DNA of 64,000 bases from an uncultured Dyadobacter sp. (GCF_946482605.1 NZ_CAMLSE010000001.1:602148-666147); one strand, 5' to 3'; counted from the first letter of the stretch, positions 16,728 through 26,118 are shown. Notes: generated by a model not told the origin, from the letters alone. Numbers and translations are program-made.

Positions 16728-18179
16728 TCAATCAGTGCCGGAAGCACCGTGAGTTGAACTGCGTTCATGCAGTATGCCGGCAAGATCTCCGAGCTGTTTC
16801 AGTTTAAAATCAAGCTCCTTGCTCCATGGCAGTCCAATGCACAGCCTCATGCAATTCCGGAACTGGTCTTGCAATGTAAACATGCGGCCGGGTGCAATGC
16901 TGATGTTCTTTTTCATAGCCAGTTCGTACAGCTCCGCCGTGTCGATGTTCTTTGCGAATTCTACCCATAATGCCAATCCGCCCTGTGGTCGGCTGGTTCT
17001 GGTCCCCTCGGGGAAATAGTCGGCAATGGCACGCGTATAGTGCTGATAGTTATCTTGCAGGGACCGGCGAAGCTGATGGAGATGGTTTTCATACCTTCCC
17101 GTCAGAAGAAAGTTGCCAACCGCTTCGTGAACGAGCGAGGTCGTGGAAATGGCATGCACCAGTTTCAGTTTCAGGATCTGCTCCTTGTATTTGCCGGGCG
17201 CGATCCAGCCAACTCGAAATCCGGGCGCAAGTGTTTTTGAAACCGACCCGCACCACAACACATTCCCTTCCTGATCGAACGCCTTACAGCATTGGGGACG
17301 CCTGGTTCCAAAGTAGAGGTCGCCATATATATCGTCCTCGATAATGGGGATATGATGCGCAGCTAAAAGTCGGACTATCCGTTCTTTCGTGTCGTCGGGG
17401 ATACAGCTGCCGAGCGGAGTGTTGAAGTTCGGGACCAGCAGGCAGACGTCAATGTCCGGGATGGCCCTGGCAAGCGCATCGGCATCGACACCGGTGACCG
17501 GGTGTGTCGCCAGTTCCAGCACCTTCAACCCCAGGCTTACGATGAGTTGCAGTATCCCTGGGAAACAGGGGCTTTCCACGGCGACCGTATCGCCGGGTTC
17601 GGTTAATGCCATGAGACAGAAAGACAACGCGTTCATCCCACCCGTGGTTGTGATGAGGTCGTCTTCCGTCAGGTTTCCTCCCCAGGATAGGGACCGCACC
17701 GCGATCATCCTTCTGAGTTTAGCATTACCCTGCAAGGATTCATACTCGATCCCACCGGCTCTCAATCCCTGCATGGCGAGTGTTACCTCCTTTTTTAGTT
17801 TCGCTTTTGGTAAAAGGTCTCCCGAAGGTACACCGATGGAGAAAAGCGTGAGATCGTCCCGTCCCATATTGGCATACACCCTGCTGATCAATTCATTAGG
17901 TTCCTGATGATGGGCCACCAGCGAAGGCCTGCTCGATGCAGGCAGCGGAAGTTTCAGGTAAGCAGGCTGACTCACAAAGTAGCCCGATTGTGGTTTGGAA
18001 TGGATCAACGACTGTGCTTCCAGTTCCAAAAACACCCTTTTTGCCGTGTTCATGCCCACTCCGTGCAGTTGGCATAGCATTCTCACCGACGGAAGCCGGT
18101 CACCCGTCTTCAGAACGCCAGTCCGGATCTGGGTAGCAATGTGATTGGCGATGCCGTGGTACAGATAATCCTTTCCCAT
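16728..18179 (-). CDS. MocR-type regulator: GntR helix-turn-helix fused to class I aminotransferase domain
   Basis: 483 residues. The N-terminal winged helix is GntR type (GDRLPSVRMLCQLHGVGMNT, about 22-41). The rest is an aminotransferase fold with TTGGMNALSFCLMAL, PNFNTPLGSCIP and the pyridoxal-phosphate lysine in CGSVSKTLAPGFRVGW. MocR proteins bind PLP and an amine or amino acid and usually regulate a neighbouring gene rather than transaminate. The divergently transcribed EamA exporter shares its 98-bp upstream region, which holds two AACTG-type half-site groups, making that exporter the obvious target. Confidence 0.9.
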   Translation of the reverse strand: MGKDYLYHGIANHIATQIRTGVLKTGDRLPSVRMLCQLHGVGMNTAKRVFLELEAQSLIHSKPQSGYFVSQPAYLKLPLPASSRPSLVAHHQEPNELISRVYANMGRDDLTLFSIGVPSGDLLPKAKLKKEVTLAMQGLRAGGIEYESLQGNAKLRRMIAVRSLSWGGNLTEDDLITTTGGMNALSFCLMALTEPGDTVAVESPCFPGILQLIVSLGLKVLELATHPVTGVDADALARAIPDIDVCLLVPNFNTPLGSCIPDDTKERIVRLLAAHHIPIIEDDIYGDLYFGTRRPQCCKAFDQEGNVLWCGSVSKTLAPGFRVGWIAPGKYKEQILKLKLVHAISTTSLVHEAVGNFLLTGRYENHLHQLRRSLQDNYQHYTRAIADYFPEGTRTSRPQGGLALWVEFAKNIDTAELYELAMKKNISIAPGRMFTLQDQFRNCMRLCIGLPWSKELDFKLKQLGDLAGILHERSSTHGASGTD

Positions 18180-18190
18180 GACACAAATAT

Positions 18191-18229
18191 AACTGTGTCC
18201 ATAGTTCTAATCAAAACTGGTACTGTGTT
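18191..18229. promoter_or_regulatory. Candidate MocR operator sites
   Basis: The divergent region has AACTGTGTCCATAGTT (18191-18206, imperfect inverted repeat AACTnTGnnCAnAGTT) and, 24 bp on, AACTGGTACTGTGTT (18215-18229), starting with the same AACTG. Spaced direct repeats of this style are usual for MocR regulators. Assignment rests on position and repetition. Confidence 0.5.
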
Positions 18230-18246
18230 TGTTTTTCAGGACTGCA

Positions 18247-18254
18247 TACTTTTG
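18247..18254 (+). promoter_or_regulatory. -7 promoter box of the EamA exporter gene
   Basis: TACTTTTG matches TAnnTTTG, 24 bp before the ATG at 18278. TTTG at 18228-18231 is only 15 bp upstream instead of about 20, so activator help from the adjoining MocR sites is plausible. Confidence 0.45.
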
Positions 18255-18277
18255 AGACCTCAAAAAACCTTACAGGC

Positions 18278-19171
18278 ATGCGTGATCAATCAATTTCTTA
18301 CAAGCTCCCGGGCAATGCGACGGCCGGCTGGATCAACGGGTTCGTCGGCGTGCTGATTTTCAGCGGTTCGCTACCTGCCACCCGGATGGCCGTGGCCGAC
18401 CTGTCCCCATTTTTCCTGACCGTAGCACGTGCGACGATCGCGGGTGTGCTGGCTATGGGCGTGTTACTGATTTTTAGGGAAAAGCGCCCTGCACGTGAGC
18501 AGCTTTTACCGTTAGCGATTGTTGCGCTGGGGGTAGTTATCGGTTTTCCGTTGCTGAGCGCATTGGCATTGCAGTATATTACGTCGGCACATTCGATAGT
18601 GTTTACCGGGATGCTGCCATTAGCCACCGCGATCTTCGGAGTGTTTCGCGGGAATGAGCGGCCCAAACCGGCTTTTTGGGTGTTTTCGCTGGCCGGGAGC
18701 ACCCTGGTGGCAGGTTATGCGGCCATGCAGGGTTTTTCGGCATCACCCATCGGCGATGTCCTGATGCTGCTGGCAATACTGCTATGCGGGCTGGGGTATG
18801 CCGAGGGAGCCCGGCTTTCCAAAGTGCTGGGCGGCTGGCAGGTGATCTCCTGGGCGTTGGTGCTCGCATTACCGGTCATGGCGCCGCTTGCATGGTTTCT
18901 TCTTCCTGCCGGTATTTCAAAAGTAAGTACATCGGGCTGGATGGGCCTTGGTTATGTATCGCTTTTCAGCATGTTCCTTGGTTTTGTGTTCTGGTACCGC
19001 GGGCTCGCCCAGGGAGGTATCGCGGCGGTGGGGCAGCTGCAATTGCTGCAACCTTTTTTCGGATTTCTTCTGGCTGCTTCGCTGCTGCATGAGCAGGTGA
19101 GCGCGGGGATGTGGGGCGTTACGGCGGGTGTGATCGCGTGCGTGGCCGGGTCCAGGAAATTCTCCCGTTGA
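18278..19171 (+). CDS. EamA/DMT-family transporter
   Basis: 297 residues with about ten hydrophobic segments and the internal duplication of two five-helix EamA units: FVGVLIFSGSLPATRMAVAD opens the first, IGDVLMLLAILLCGLGYAEGA the second. DMT transporters of this kind export amino acids, amines or metabolites across the inner membrane. The start at 18278 leaves about 15 cytoplasmic residues before helix 1. Divergent pairing with a MocR regulator is common for exporters of amino compounds; the substrate is not evident. Confidence 0.88.
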   Translation: MRDQSISYKLPGNATAGWINGFVGVLIFSGSLPATRMAVADLSPFFLTVARATIAGVLAMGVLLIFREKRPAREQLLPLAIVALGVVIGFPLLSALALQYITSAHSIVFTGMLPLATAIFGVFRGNERPKPAFWVFSLAGSTLVAGYAAMQGFSASPIGDVLMLLAILLCGLGYAEGARLSKVLGGWQVISWALVLALPVMAPLAWFLLPAGISKVSTSGWMGLGYVSLFSMFLGFVFWYRGLAQGGIAAVGQLQLLQPFFGFLLAASLLHEQVSAGMWGVTAGVIACVAGSRKFSR

Positions 19172-19240
19172 GCACCAGGGTGTTGAAGCGGTTATGAGGG
19201 CAAAAATTGGCCGAATCGCGGTTTTGGGCTATTTTTGTAT

Positions 19241-19474
19241 ATGAATGAATCCATTATACTCCCCGTTCCATACCTTGGTATTACGCATGAATTTCCGCTC
19301 GAACTGGTTACATTGGGCTACACCTACCAGCTTCACATCCAGGTTGAGGGACGGACGCTTATCTTCGAAAAGGACGAAGACCGTGAATACCGGGTGATTG
19401 ATGCTTCCGGAGATGCAAGCCATATCGATAAAGGGCTGATCAATGCCATTATTGCAACCCTGGATTCACTTTGA
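19241..19474 (+). CDS. Small conserved-looking hypothetical protein
   Basis: 77 residues from the ATG at 19241; a TTG two codons earlier is unlikely. No signal peptide or membrane segment. The sequence (VPYLGITHEFPLELVTLGYT, FEKDEDREYRVIDAS) has the balanced composition of a real small soluble protein. I do not recognise a named family. TATTTTTG at 19230-19237 matches the -7 consensus and ends only 3 bp before the ATG, suggesting a nearly leaderless transcript if the promoter is real. It stands alone between the exporter and a convergent sensor kinase gene. Confidence 0.65.
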   Translation: MNESIILPVPYLGITHEFPLELVTLGYTYQLHIQVEGRTLIFEKDEDREYRVIDASGDASHIDKGLINAIIATLDSL

Positions 19475-19518
19475 ACAGGCAAACAAGTAACATTGTTTGG
19501 CATACTGGATTGCCGCCA

Positions 19519-20811
19519 TCAGGTTGCCAGCGGGATTTTAATGTAAAAAGAGGTCCCCTCGCCAGCGCGCGTGACGAATGTGAGCTCACCTCCGAAGGCT
19601 TCGGTATATTTTTTCGACAACGCCAGTCCCAGGCCGCCGGAGCGTGAGGTATTCCTGGATGGGTTTTCCCAGCTTTCGATGATTTCCCTCCGGGCGGCTT
19701 CCGGAATCCCCGGCCCGCTGTCGGCAATGCAAAAAACATGAAGCCCACCCGGTTGCAGCTCATAGGACAGACGAATGGCTGCCCCTGCTTTTGAAAACTT
19801 GATTGCGTTGTTGATCAGGTTGCGGATAATGATCGTAAACAGGTGAGGGTTGCCCCGTAGCCGGAGGCCGTCGGGAAGACAGACGCTGAAATCCTGTCCT
19901 TTGGCTTTTGCAATGTCGCTGTATACGTTCAGTGTGTTTTCGATCGCATCCCGGATATCAAAGTGCCTGGCGAAGTCGGACCGCTGGATATCGGATTTGG
20001 TCATATCGAGCAGGTTCATCAGCAGATTTTGTGTATTGACAATGGACTGGCGGATTTCGCTTTCCAGCATCCGGCGCTCATCCGGTGTTATGTCATAGTT
20101 CCCGACGATATCCAGGTATTTTTTAAGTGATACCAGCGGCGTATGATAGTCGTGGGAGATGACGGAAATCAGTCTGGCCTTTTCTTCATTCAGTTCATCA
20201 AGCATCATCGCCCGCTCCTCGGCTTTTTCCTTTTCGGTGCTGTAATTTCTGATAATGAAGCCCAGCCCGATCAGGAACAGCACAATAGAGACCGTGTAGG
20301 TCGATGCAATGTCGATAAAATGTTCTTTCCGGTTTGTGTAGGTGCCCAATACGAATGTGGGGTCGTTGTACTCAATAGCGAGCAATGCACCTACGAAACT
20401 GAGGTTTATCACCGTCAGGATCACATACTGCCTTCGTGAGGCTATCGCGAGGGACAGAAAATATACGAGGCAGTACGAGAGCAGGGTTGAGCCGGTTATA
20501 CCCGATGTCAGCCGGTAACTTACCACGAAGAAGCAGTGGAAAAGCAGAGAGTAGATGCCAGACGACAAGGCCGTCCGGTTTTTTATCCTCGACAGGTAGT
20601 AGAGAGACAGCTGAAGGGGTATCAGTGCCATTGTGATCAGGGCATAGGACGTCATGCCTACGGCTATGCTGAAAATCAGGACGTACAGCATCACTGCTAT
20701 CGTGGCGATGCAGGTAAAATGATAAATGCGGCTTTGCAACGTAAACTTATCCTGGTCACCTAGCAGGCTATGCCAATATCTCTGCAACCTGGGGAAAAAA
20801 GAAAAATTCAA
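19519..20811 (-). CDS. Orphan membrane sensor histidine kinase
   Basis: 430 residues. The first 195 form about six membrane helices with no periplasmic domain of size. Then a short coiled linker, the H-box LISVISHDYHTPLVSLKKYL (phospho-acceptor His in SHDYHTP), the N-box NNAIKFSKAG, G1 DSGPGIPEAAR and G2 GGLGLALSKKY. The only available start is a TTG at 20811, because the frame is closed by a stop five codons upstream. No response regulator is adjacent. The signal is probably membrane-derived, and the partner is encoded elsewhere. Confidence 0.88.
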   Translation of the reverse strand: MNFSFFPRLQRYWHSLLGDQDKFTLQSRIYHFTCIATIAVMLYVLIFSIAVGMTSYALITMALIPLQLSLYYLSRIKNRTALSSGIYSLLFHCFFVVSYRLTSGITGSTLLSYCLVYFLSLAIASRRQYVILTVINLSFVGALLAIEYNDPTFVLGTYTNRKEHFIDIASTYTVSIVLFLIGLGFIIRNYSTEKEKAEERAMMLDELNEEKARLISVISHDYHTPLVSLKKYLDIVGNYDITPDERRMLESEIRQSIVNTQNLLMNLLDMTKSDIQRSDFARHFDIRDAIENTLNVYSDIAKAKGQDFSVCLPDGLRLRGNPHLFTIIIRNLINNAIKFSKAGAAIRLSYELQPGGLHVFCIADSGPGIPEAARREIIESWENPSRNTSRSGGLGLALSKKYTEAFGGELTFVTRAGEGTSFYIKIPLAT

Positions 20812-20968
20812 ATTCGGGTCGTTTTAGCAGGCAATCAACAGCGGTTAAGAAGACAAAAGTGGGGCGCTTTTTCGTGTATTAAAAGTTGAATGCAGTTTTA
20901 CGGGATTTTTGCCCGGCCATTTCCAACGGTTGCGCCTTAATATGACTCTTTTGGTAAAACACTGGCTT

Positions 20969-21400
20969 ATGAACAGATATCTGCTATTGCTTCTGACGAT
21001 TCTCGCTCTGACCGACTGTAAAGACAAAAAGGATCCCGGGCCGCTCCCCGAATTGCAGGAGCTGGTTGGGAAATGGCGGCTGGTGGGCTACGAACATGTC
21101 AATGGCGATACGGTAATGAAGGAAAGTGTACGGAAAGAAAATAGTCAGCTCGTCCAATTTCGCTATGACGGGATATTGCTGAACGAGCTGGGCCAGAGCT
21201 CGTGCTGCTCGCCATCGTCTTACCTGTTGAATGGCCAGGTATTCGATATCAAAACCATAGGCGCGGCACCGCCGACCAGTCAGCAGTGCTACCTGGTACT
21301 CTGCGGCACATGCCCGCAATGGCAGCTCACATTACAGGGCGATAGCCTTGCTGTACAGGTTTGCACCGACAGCAAAATGATGTACTTGCGGGAGAATTAG
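20969..21400 (+). CDS. Small lipoprotein, possibly lipocalin-like
   Basis: 143 residues from the ATG at 20969, chosen because it gives a standard lipoprotein signal with Cys17 (ALTDCKDKKD). The frame is open to 20909 but those codons do not resemble a leader. The mature part starts LQELVGKWRLVGYEHVNGD, the typical opening of lipocalin-like beta barrels in Bacteroidota, and has seven cysteines besides the lipidated one, including adjacent CC. Function unknown. A clear terminator follows at 21449. The CKDKKDP region recurs in the lipoprotein at 32834. Confidence 0.75.
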   Translation: MNRYLLLLLTILALTDCKDKKDPGPLPELQELVGKWRLVGYEHVNGDTVMKESVRKENSQLVQFRYDGILLNELGQSSCCSPSSYLLNGQVFDIKTIGAAPPTSQQCYLVLCGTCPQWQLTLQGDSLAVQVCTDSKMMYLREN

Positions 21401-21773
21401 CCCGGATTGTTTCCTGATTGTATTTCTCTTTCTTCAAAATCACCGGATCAGGGCTCGCAACATCTGCGGGCCCTGCGTTTTTTGCTGGGGTTTCGCGGGG
21501 TGTCAGCTATGGTATTTTTTGCCAACTGTAAACCACCATTTACAAAAATAATGCAGCTAAGTTACCGCAGGATCATTGAACGGTTGCCACTTGGTCATCG
21601 GATTATGAAAACTGCGTCAAGCCGGTAAATATTTGGGAAAGAGCTCGCGGATTTGATCAGGGCTTCCTCCTCTAAGTAAAAGAACTATTTGCGGAGTATT
21701 AGGCAGTCGGGCGGCCTAAGGGTTTTCTAAGTATAATTCAGAACACACTTTTACTTACTTAATCAATTCAATT
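21401..21773 (+). other. Intergenic region upstream of the repeat surface protein
   Basis: 373 bp between the lipoprotein gene and the large repeat protein. The first third holds the terminator at 21449-21483. A 73-codon frame at 21407-21628 begins with TTG and lacks protein-like features, so I do not call it. The rest probably holds the promoter of the gene at 21774, but I see no convincing TAnnTTTG box. Confidence 0.5.
21449..21483 (+). terminator. Intrinsic terminator after the lipoprotein gene
   Basis: Arms CAGGGCTCGC (21449-21458) and GCGGGCCCTG (21466-21475) pair over 10 bp with one G-U wobble, 7-nt loop, followed by CGTTTTTT. Confidence 0.8.
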
Positions 21774-24758
21774 ATGAACACACTTTTTATCAGATTAAGA
21801 TTTATCCTGTTCCTGCTGGTATTGCTTGCGTTTGGCAGGCTTTCTGCGCAGCCCGCATTCCCACCGACTGCGGATGGATCGTGTAATAACTGTGTCCCCG
21901 GGGGATATTCAAAACTGGACCCCAGTTATCAGCCTGCGGTGTCAAGCCCAACAGACTGGGGAGAGCTTCAGGGAAAATGGACCAACAGCACGGAACAACC
22001 GATCACTTTGCCCGATCCCCCCTCAGAGTATTCCCATAATCTGGGTTATATTACTCATCATTTTGTAAGCCTGTTTAGTCAGAATAATGTCCAGGGGAAT
22101 ATACAGGAAGCCATTTCAACGACAGCGAGTGGATTTAAGGTGGGTCAGGAATATTCTCTTGTATATGCTGTACTATCTTCCCGGTTAAAGCCTACCACTT
22201 TTGGAAAGTCAGCTAAGGTAACCATCAGTACACCCGGGCAACCGTCGGTATTGGTCGGTGAGCAGGAAACCGTGTTTGGCTTGCAGCCGACTCCTTACAA
22301 TACCTGGATTACCAGGACATTTACTTTTACGGCGACGGCCAGCACGCTGGTGTTCAAGTTATCTGCCGGGCAAATGGATCCAAATAAATTGGGGTTTGTC
22401 AATTTTGATATCGACAACTTTCCTTTTCCATGCGCGTCCACAGTAACCGGTGAAGTTCCACTAAGCCAGACTGACGTGAATATTTTCTGCCCTAATACTA
22501 GTTTTGACCTGAATACGCTTGTCAATCTTCCACCTGCGGGAATTGAAAACAAATGGTTCACCAGTTCGGGGCATGCAACGGGGACAGAAGTTGCCAATCC
22601 GGGCCAGGCAGCAGCCGGCACATATTATGTATTTCAATACAATCCTGTTTATGAATGTTATAATAGACAGTTGAATCAGACATCAGTAAAAGTGGCGGAT
22701 AATCCACAAGTTCAGTTGAATGCGTCTGTTGCAACCAATGCCTGTCCGGAAACTAACGTTTCACTGGGGACATATGTGGTTTACCCGTTACCCGCAGGGC
22801 ATGTCGTCAGATGGTTCAACAATGCAAATCATTCGGGTGCAGCACTTGACCCGCTGATTGCCGGTTCACAAAGCGGGACTTATTATCCGTTCTTATTTAA
22901 CACATCCTCTCAATGTTACAGTACGATTACAGCAACGAATTCGTTAAGCGTTATTATTAATACACCGTGTTGTAAGGCTGGCAACGAGCAAGTAAAACTG
23001 ACATCAAATAGTTTTGTATTATCCTGCGGACAAACAGCCAATCTCAACAATTTTATCGCGGGAAATAACAACTTTCAACCTGGTACGTCGGTCGAGTGGT
23101 TTACAACTTCCTATCACGATGTTAACACCCAGGTTGCAGATCCTACTGCCGTGGTGACGGGAACCTATTACGCATTTGTACACGATCCTGCGGCAAACTG
23201 CTATAATGTTACCACTTCAACAGCCAAGGTCATCGTGTCCGGTATCAACGGAACGCAGGTTCAACTGGATACAGATACGCTTGTCAATGCCTGCCCTTCC
23301 CAGACTGTTAACCTGCATTCTGCATACAGCGGAAACACACCTCCTGGATATCAGGTAGTCTTTTATAGTACTCCTAATCACGCAAATGGAACACTTGTTT
23401 CTGCTAATGTAAGTACAATGGGCACGTACTATGCGTTTCTGTTTAACACTAACACGGGATGTTTCAATACAGATAACTCTACAGCGACAGTGGAGGTGGT
23501 CATAGTAGATTGTTCGATTTGCCCGGCCACGGGGACCAAGCAGGTGACGCTCACCGATAACGCGCTTGAGAATAACTGCCCCAAGTCTTTCACTGTGAAT
23601 TTGAATTCGGTGATTGGTGGTATAGTTCCTGGCGGCCTCGAAGTAGTGTGGTTTGATAATGCTTATCGATTTGGCTCTAAGATCGCCAATCCATTTGCAG
23701 TAGGTGTAAGTGGCACTTATTATGCTTTCCTGCACGATATAAATGGCGATTGCTATAACACCGGGTGGTCTACCTCGTACGTGGTAGTGACTATTACCAG
23801 CCCTTGTCCGAAGATTTGTAACGCGGGATCTGCGCAGGTTGCATTAACCCAGGGAGGCATAAGCAATACTTGTCCTAGTGACTTGGTCGATATCAACACT
23901 GTGCTGGTGAGCGGCCCTCCGGCAAATACAGTTTACCAATGGTTTACGGATCCTAATCATAATCCGGGAAATCTCGTCGCAGACCCCAACCACGTATCTA
24001 CCGGCACCTATTACGCATTTATTTATGATGCGACAAACAACTGCTACAATACCGACAATTCGACGTCGAAGGTATCAGTCATAATTAATGAATGTAAAGT
24101 CTTTACAGACCTCACCATCAGGCTGCAAGGTGCAATGGATGGTAATTCGGGTATCATGCATACTAATTTACATCAATCTGGTCTCTTGCCTTTGACAGAC
24201 CCATACGGACTTGGAGTAACACGCCCCAATAACGCATTCCCTCTCCTTGTAGACTGGGTTAAGGTCGAGATTCGGAGCGCTGCGGATCCTTCCATTGTTT
24301 TGGGTGAAGCGGTGGGACTATTGAAGCCGGACGGCAACATACAGGGTATTGGTGGGGCAGCTTATCCTAGTTTTGCGCCGCAGTTCGAACCCATTCAGAT
24401 CGTGGTAAAACATCGCAATCATTTGCCCATCATGAGTAATGTCATAAATTCATTTACAACCGGAAATATTTTCTACAATTTCACGGACGCCTTAGGGCAG
24501 GCATACAACGATGGCTCTGCACCTCCCCAGATGATTTCGGTTACGGGGGCTTGGTGCATGCCCGCAGGCGATCTGAACGCTACCAATACCATTACCAGTG
24601 ATGACCGCGACCTGATGCTGGATGCTTTCCACGGTGGCGTGATGGACCAATACGTAAAAGAGGATTTGAATATGGACGGCTCCGTCGATGACGTTGATGT
24701 ATCCTATTTCAATACGAACTTCTATCAAGCCTTGTATTCAATTATTACCAAATACTAG
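21774..24758 (+). CDS. Large secreted repeat protein with six Cys-containing repeats and a dockerin-like C-terminus
   Basis: 994 residues, signal peptide ending GRLSAQP. After an N-terminal lectin-like region (about 25-220) come six degenerate repeats of about 80-95 residues (about 225-780), each with a central NCP/ACP-type Cys near the start, a WF or FY core, then GTYYAF and a CYN motif near the end, suggesting one disulphide per repeat. The C-terminal 210 residues contain LVDWVKVEIR and two calcium-loop-like motifs: a degenerate one at 933-944 and the canonical DLNMDGSVDDVD at 964-975, spaced 31 residues, as in dockerins. No T9SS sorting domain is visible. The DNA looks more AT-rich than its neighbours. 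The next gene is T9SS-sorted. Confidence 0.75.
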   Translation: MNTLFIRLRFILFLLVLLAFGRLSAQPAFPPTADGSCNNCVPGGYSKLDPSYQPAVSSPTDWGELQGKWTNSTEQPITLPDPPSEYSHNLGYITHHFVSLFSQNNVQGNIQEAISTTASGFKVGQEYSLVYAVLSSRLKPTTFGKSAKVTISTPGQPSVLVGEQETVFGLQPTPYNTWITRTFTFTATASTLVFKLSAGQMDPNKLGFVNFDIDNFPFPCASTVTGEVPLSQTDVNIFCPNTSFDLNTLVNLPPAGIENKWFTSSGHATGTEVANPGQAAAGTYYVFQYNPVYECYNRQLNQTSVKVADNPQVQLNASVATNACPETNVSLGTYVVYPLPAGHVVRWFNNANHSGAALDPLIAGSQSGTYYPFLFNTSSQCYSTITATNSLSVIINTPCCKAGNEQVKLTSNSFVLSCGQTANLNNFIAGNNNFQPGTSVEWFTTSYHDVNTQVADPTAVVTGTYYAFVHDPAANCYNVTTSTAKVIVSGINGTQVQLDTDTLVNACPSQTVNLHSAYSGNTPPGYQVVFYSTPNHANGTLVSANVSTMGTYYAFLFNTNTGCFNTDNSTATVEVVIVDCSICPATGTKQVTLTDNALENNCPKSFTVNLNSVIGGIVPGGLEVVWFDNAYRFGSKIANPFAVGVSGTYYAFLHDINGDCYNTGWSTSYVVVTITSPCPKICNAGSAQVALTQGGISNTCPSDLVDINTVLVSGPPANTVYQWFTDPNHNPGNLVADPNHVSTGTYYAFIYDATNNCYNTDNSTSKVSVIINECKVFTDLTIRLQGAMDGNSGIMHTNLHQSGLLPLTDPYGLGVTRPNNAFPLLVDWVKVEIRSAADPSIVLGEAVGLLKPDGNIQGIGGAAYPSFAPQFEPIQIVVKHRNHLPIMSNVINSFTTGNIFYNFTDALGQAYNDGSAPPQMISVTGAWCMPAGDLNATNTITSDDRDLMLDAFHGGVMDQYVKEDLNMDGSVDDVDVSYFNTNFYQALYSIITKY

Positions 24759-24853
24759 CCTGGTTCAGTGATGAGGGTCGTGGCCTCCGTGCCGCGGCCC
24801 AATTCAAAAGATCCTAACCGAAAATTTGAGAATTTAAATTAACAGATATTCAT

Positions 24854-25951
24854 ATGAAATGGTTAATTAAAACATTGACGCTGCTCGGTATTGCGGGAGC
24901 AATGTGTGAGAATAGTGCAGCACAAACAATCATCGTAGATTTTGCCAACAAAAAAGTCAGCCCGGACGGACTAACGTGGACTTTCGACCTCGTAGCCAAA
25001 GGGTCGGCCACCAACAACCCGGTGTACGATGGGCCCGACAATGATAACTGGCAGGCGATCAACCTGAGACTGGATATCGAAGTTCCAGCCGGTGTTGTGG
25101 TGACCGGCGGCTCCGGGGTCGCTGATCCCGCCCATGCCAACCGTGCCGGTGTACAACCCGCAGTGCCGGGAGCCCCCGGGCTTAATAGAGCAGAGGTTGG
25201 ATTCACGGTGACGCGTGATAGCCAGGGAGACGTCATTACAAGCGATTTTGAGAAGCTCGCGACTTTTACGGTAACTTTTTCGGGAGCCGTGTCTCCTGCA
25301 AACAAAATTTTCCCACGAGGATCTTTAACCAAAATGGGAAGTTCATGGACTAACGTAGCTGGCCAGGTCCGTCGCCCCATTATGGTGGAGGGCACGCAGA
25401 TGACCGATGTGAATGTGACCCTGCCAGTCTCTCTCGTTCGCTTTGATGCAAAAAAAGAGGGCAGAGCTGTACTTCTCACCTGGCAGACTTCCGATGAAAT
25501 CAATAGTGAGCGCTTCGACGTAGAAAGAAGCCAGGACGGCAAAAAATGGGAGACTATCGCCACGGTAAAAGCAGCAGGAGAGAGCAAGACTATCCGGACG
25601 TATTCAGCAACCGACCAGGATCCTTTTCAAACAGAGAACCTGTATCGGCTGCATATGATTGACCAGGATGGAACAAGTGCGTATAGTGCAATGCGTAATG
25701 TTCAGTTCGAGTACAATGGAGTCGCCTTATTCCCTAACCCGGCCAGCGAATATCTGATTGCCGATGCAAATGTTCTGGCGAAATTGAAATCAATCGAGTT
25801 GTTCGATGGGAGGGGCCGGCGAGTTTATAGTTCGGGTAATAGGCCAAAGGAAAGAATTATCGTAAGCGGATTCACAGCGGGAGTTTATACTGCAAGGATC
25901 CTTACAAAAAATGGCGAAGTGGTGAACCAAAAAATTGTGATCACAAAATGA
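24854..25951 (+). CDS. T9SS type A-sorted surface protein, possibly cohesin-like
   Basis: 365 residues with a signal peptide ending ENSAAQT. Residues about 22-180 form a beta-rich domain (TWTFDLVAKGSA, NLRLDIEVPAGVVVTGG, ATFTVTFSGAVSP) that resembles cohesin or carbohydrate-binding sandwiches in strand pattern only. A fibronectin-like segment follows (LPVSLVRFDAKKEGRAVLL, INSERFDVERSQDGKKWE). The last 75 residues are a type A sorting domain (VALFPNPASEYL, then GVYTARILTKNGEVVNQKIV), so it is exported by T9SS and attached to the surface. It lies 95 bp after the dockerin-like repeat protein and is likely co-transcribed. The sorting-domain call is firm; the N-terminal fold is inference. Confidence 0.82.
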   Translation: MKWLIKTLTLLGIAGAMCENSAAQTIIVDFANKKVSPDGLTWTFDLVAKGSATNNPVYDGPDNDNWQAINLRLDIEVPAGVVVTGGSGVADPAHANRAGVQPAVPGAPGLNRAEVGFTVTRDSQGDVITSDFEKLATFTVTFSGAVSPANKIFPRGSLTKMGSSWTNVAGQVRRPIMVEGTQMTDVNVTLPVSLVRFDAKKEGRAVLLTWQTSDEINSERFDVERSQDGKKWETIATVKAAGESKTIRTYSATDQDPFQTENLYRLHMIDQDGTSAYSAMRNVQFEYNGVALFPNPASEYLIADANVLAKLKSIELFDGRGRRVYSSGNRPKERIIVSGFTAGVYTARILTKNGEVVNQKIVITK

Positions 25952-26080
25952 GAGGTCTGGCAGGATCCCAGATCAGCTCTTGATCGTACGGAAAATTGCG
26001 TTTGATTTGCCTGTCCGCTATCGAAATACCTACGTATCAGATGGCACCGTGTATCGGCAGGGTTTAGTGTGTAACAGTAG

Positions 26081-26118
26081 ATTCCGGGTACCCGATTGGG
26101 AACCCGGAATTTTGTTTT
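26081..26118 (+). terminator. Strong terminator after the T9SS-sorted protein gene
   Basis: ATTCCGGGTACCC (26081-26093) pairs with GGGAACCCGGAAT (26098-26110) with one mismatch, 4-nt loop, followed by TTTGTTTT. The T tract touches the stop codon of the convergent AraC-type gene. Confidence 0.85.

Noticed and set aside
21407..21628. 73-codon frame after the small lipoprotein
   Set aside because: TTG start, overlaps the terminator hairpin, and does not read like a protein.
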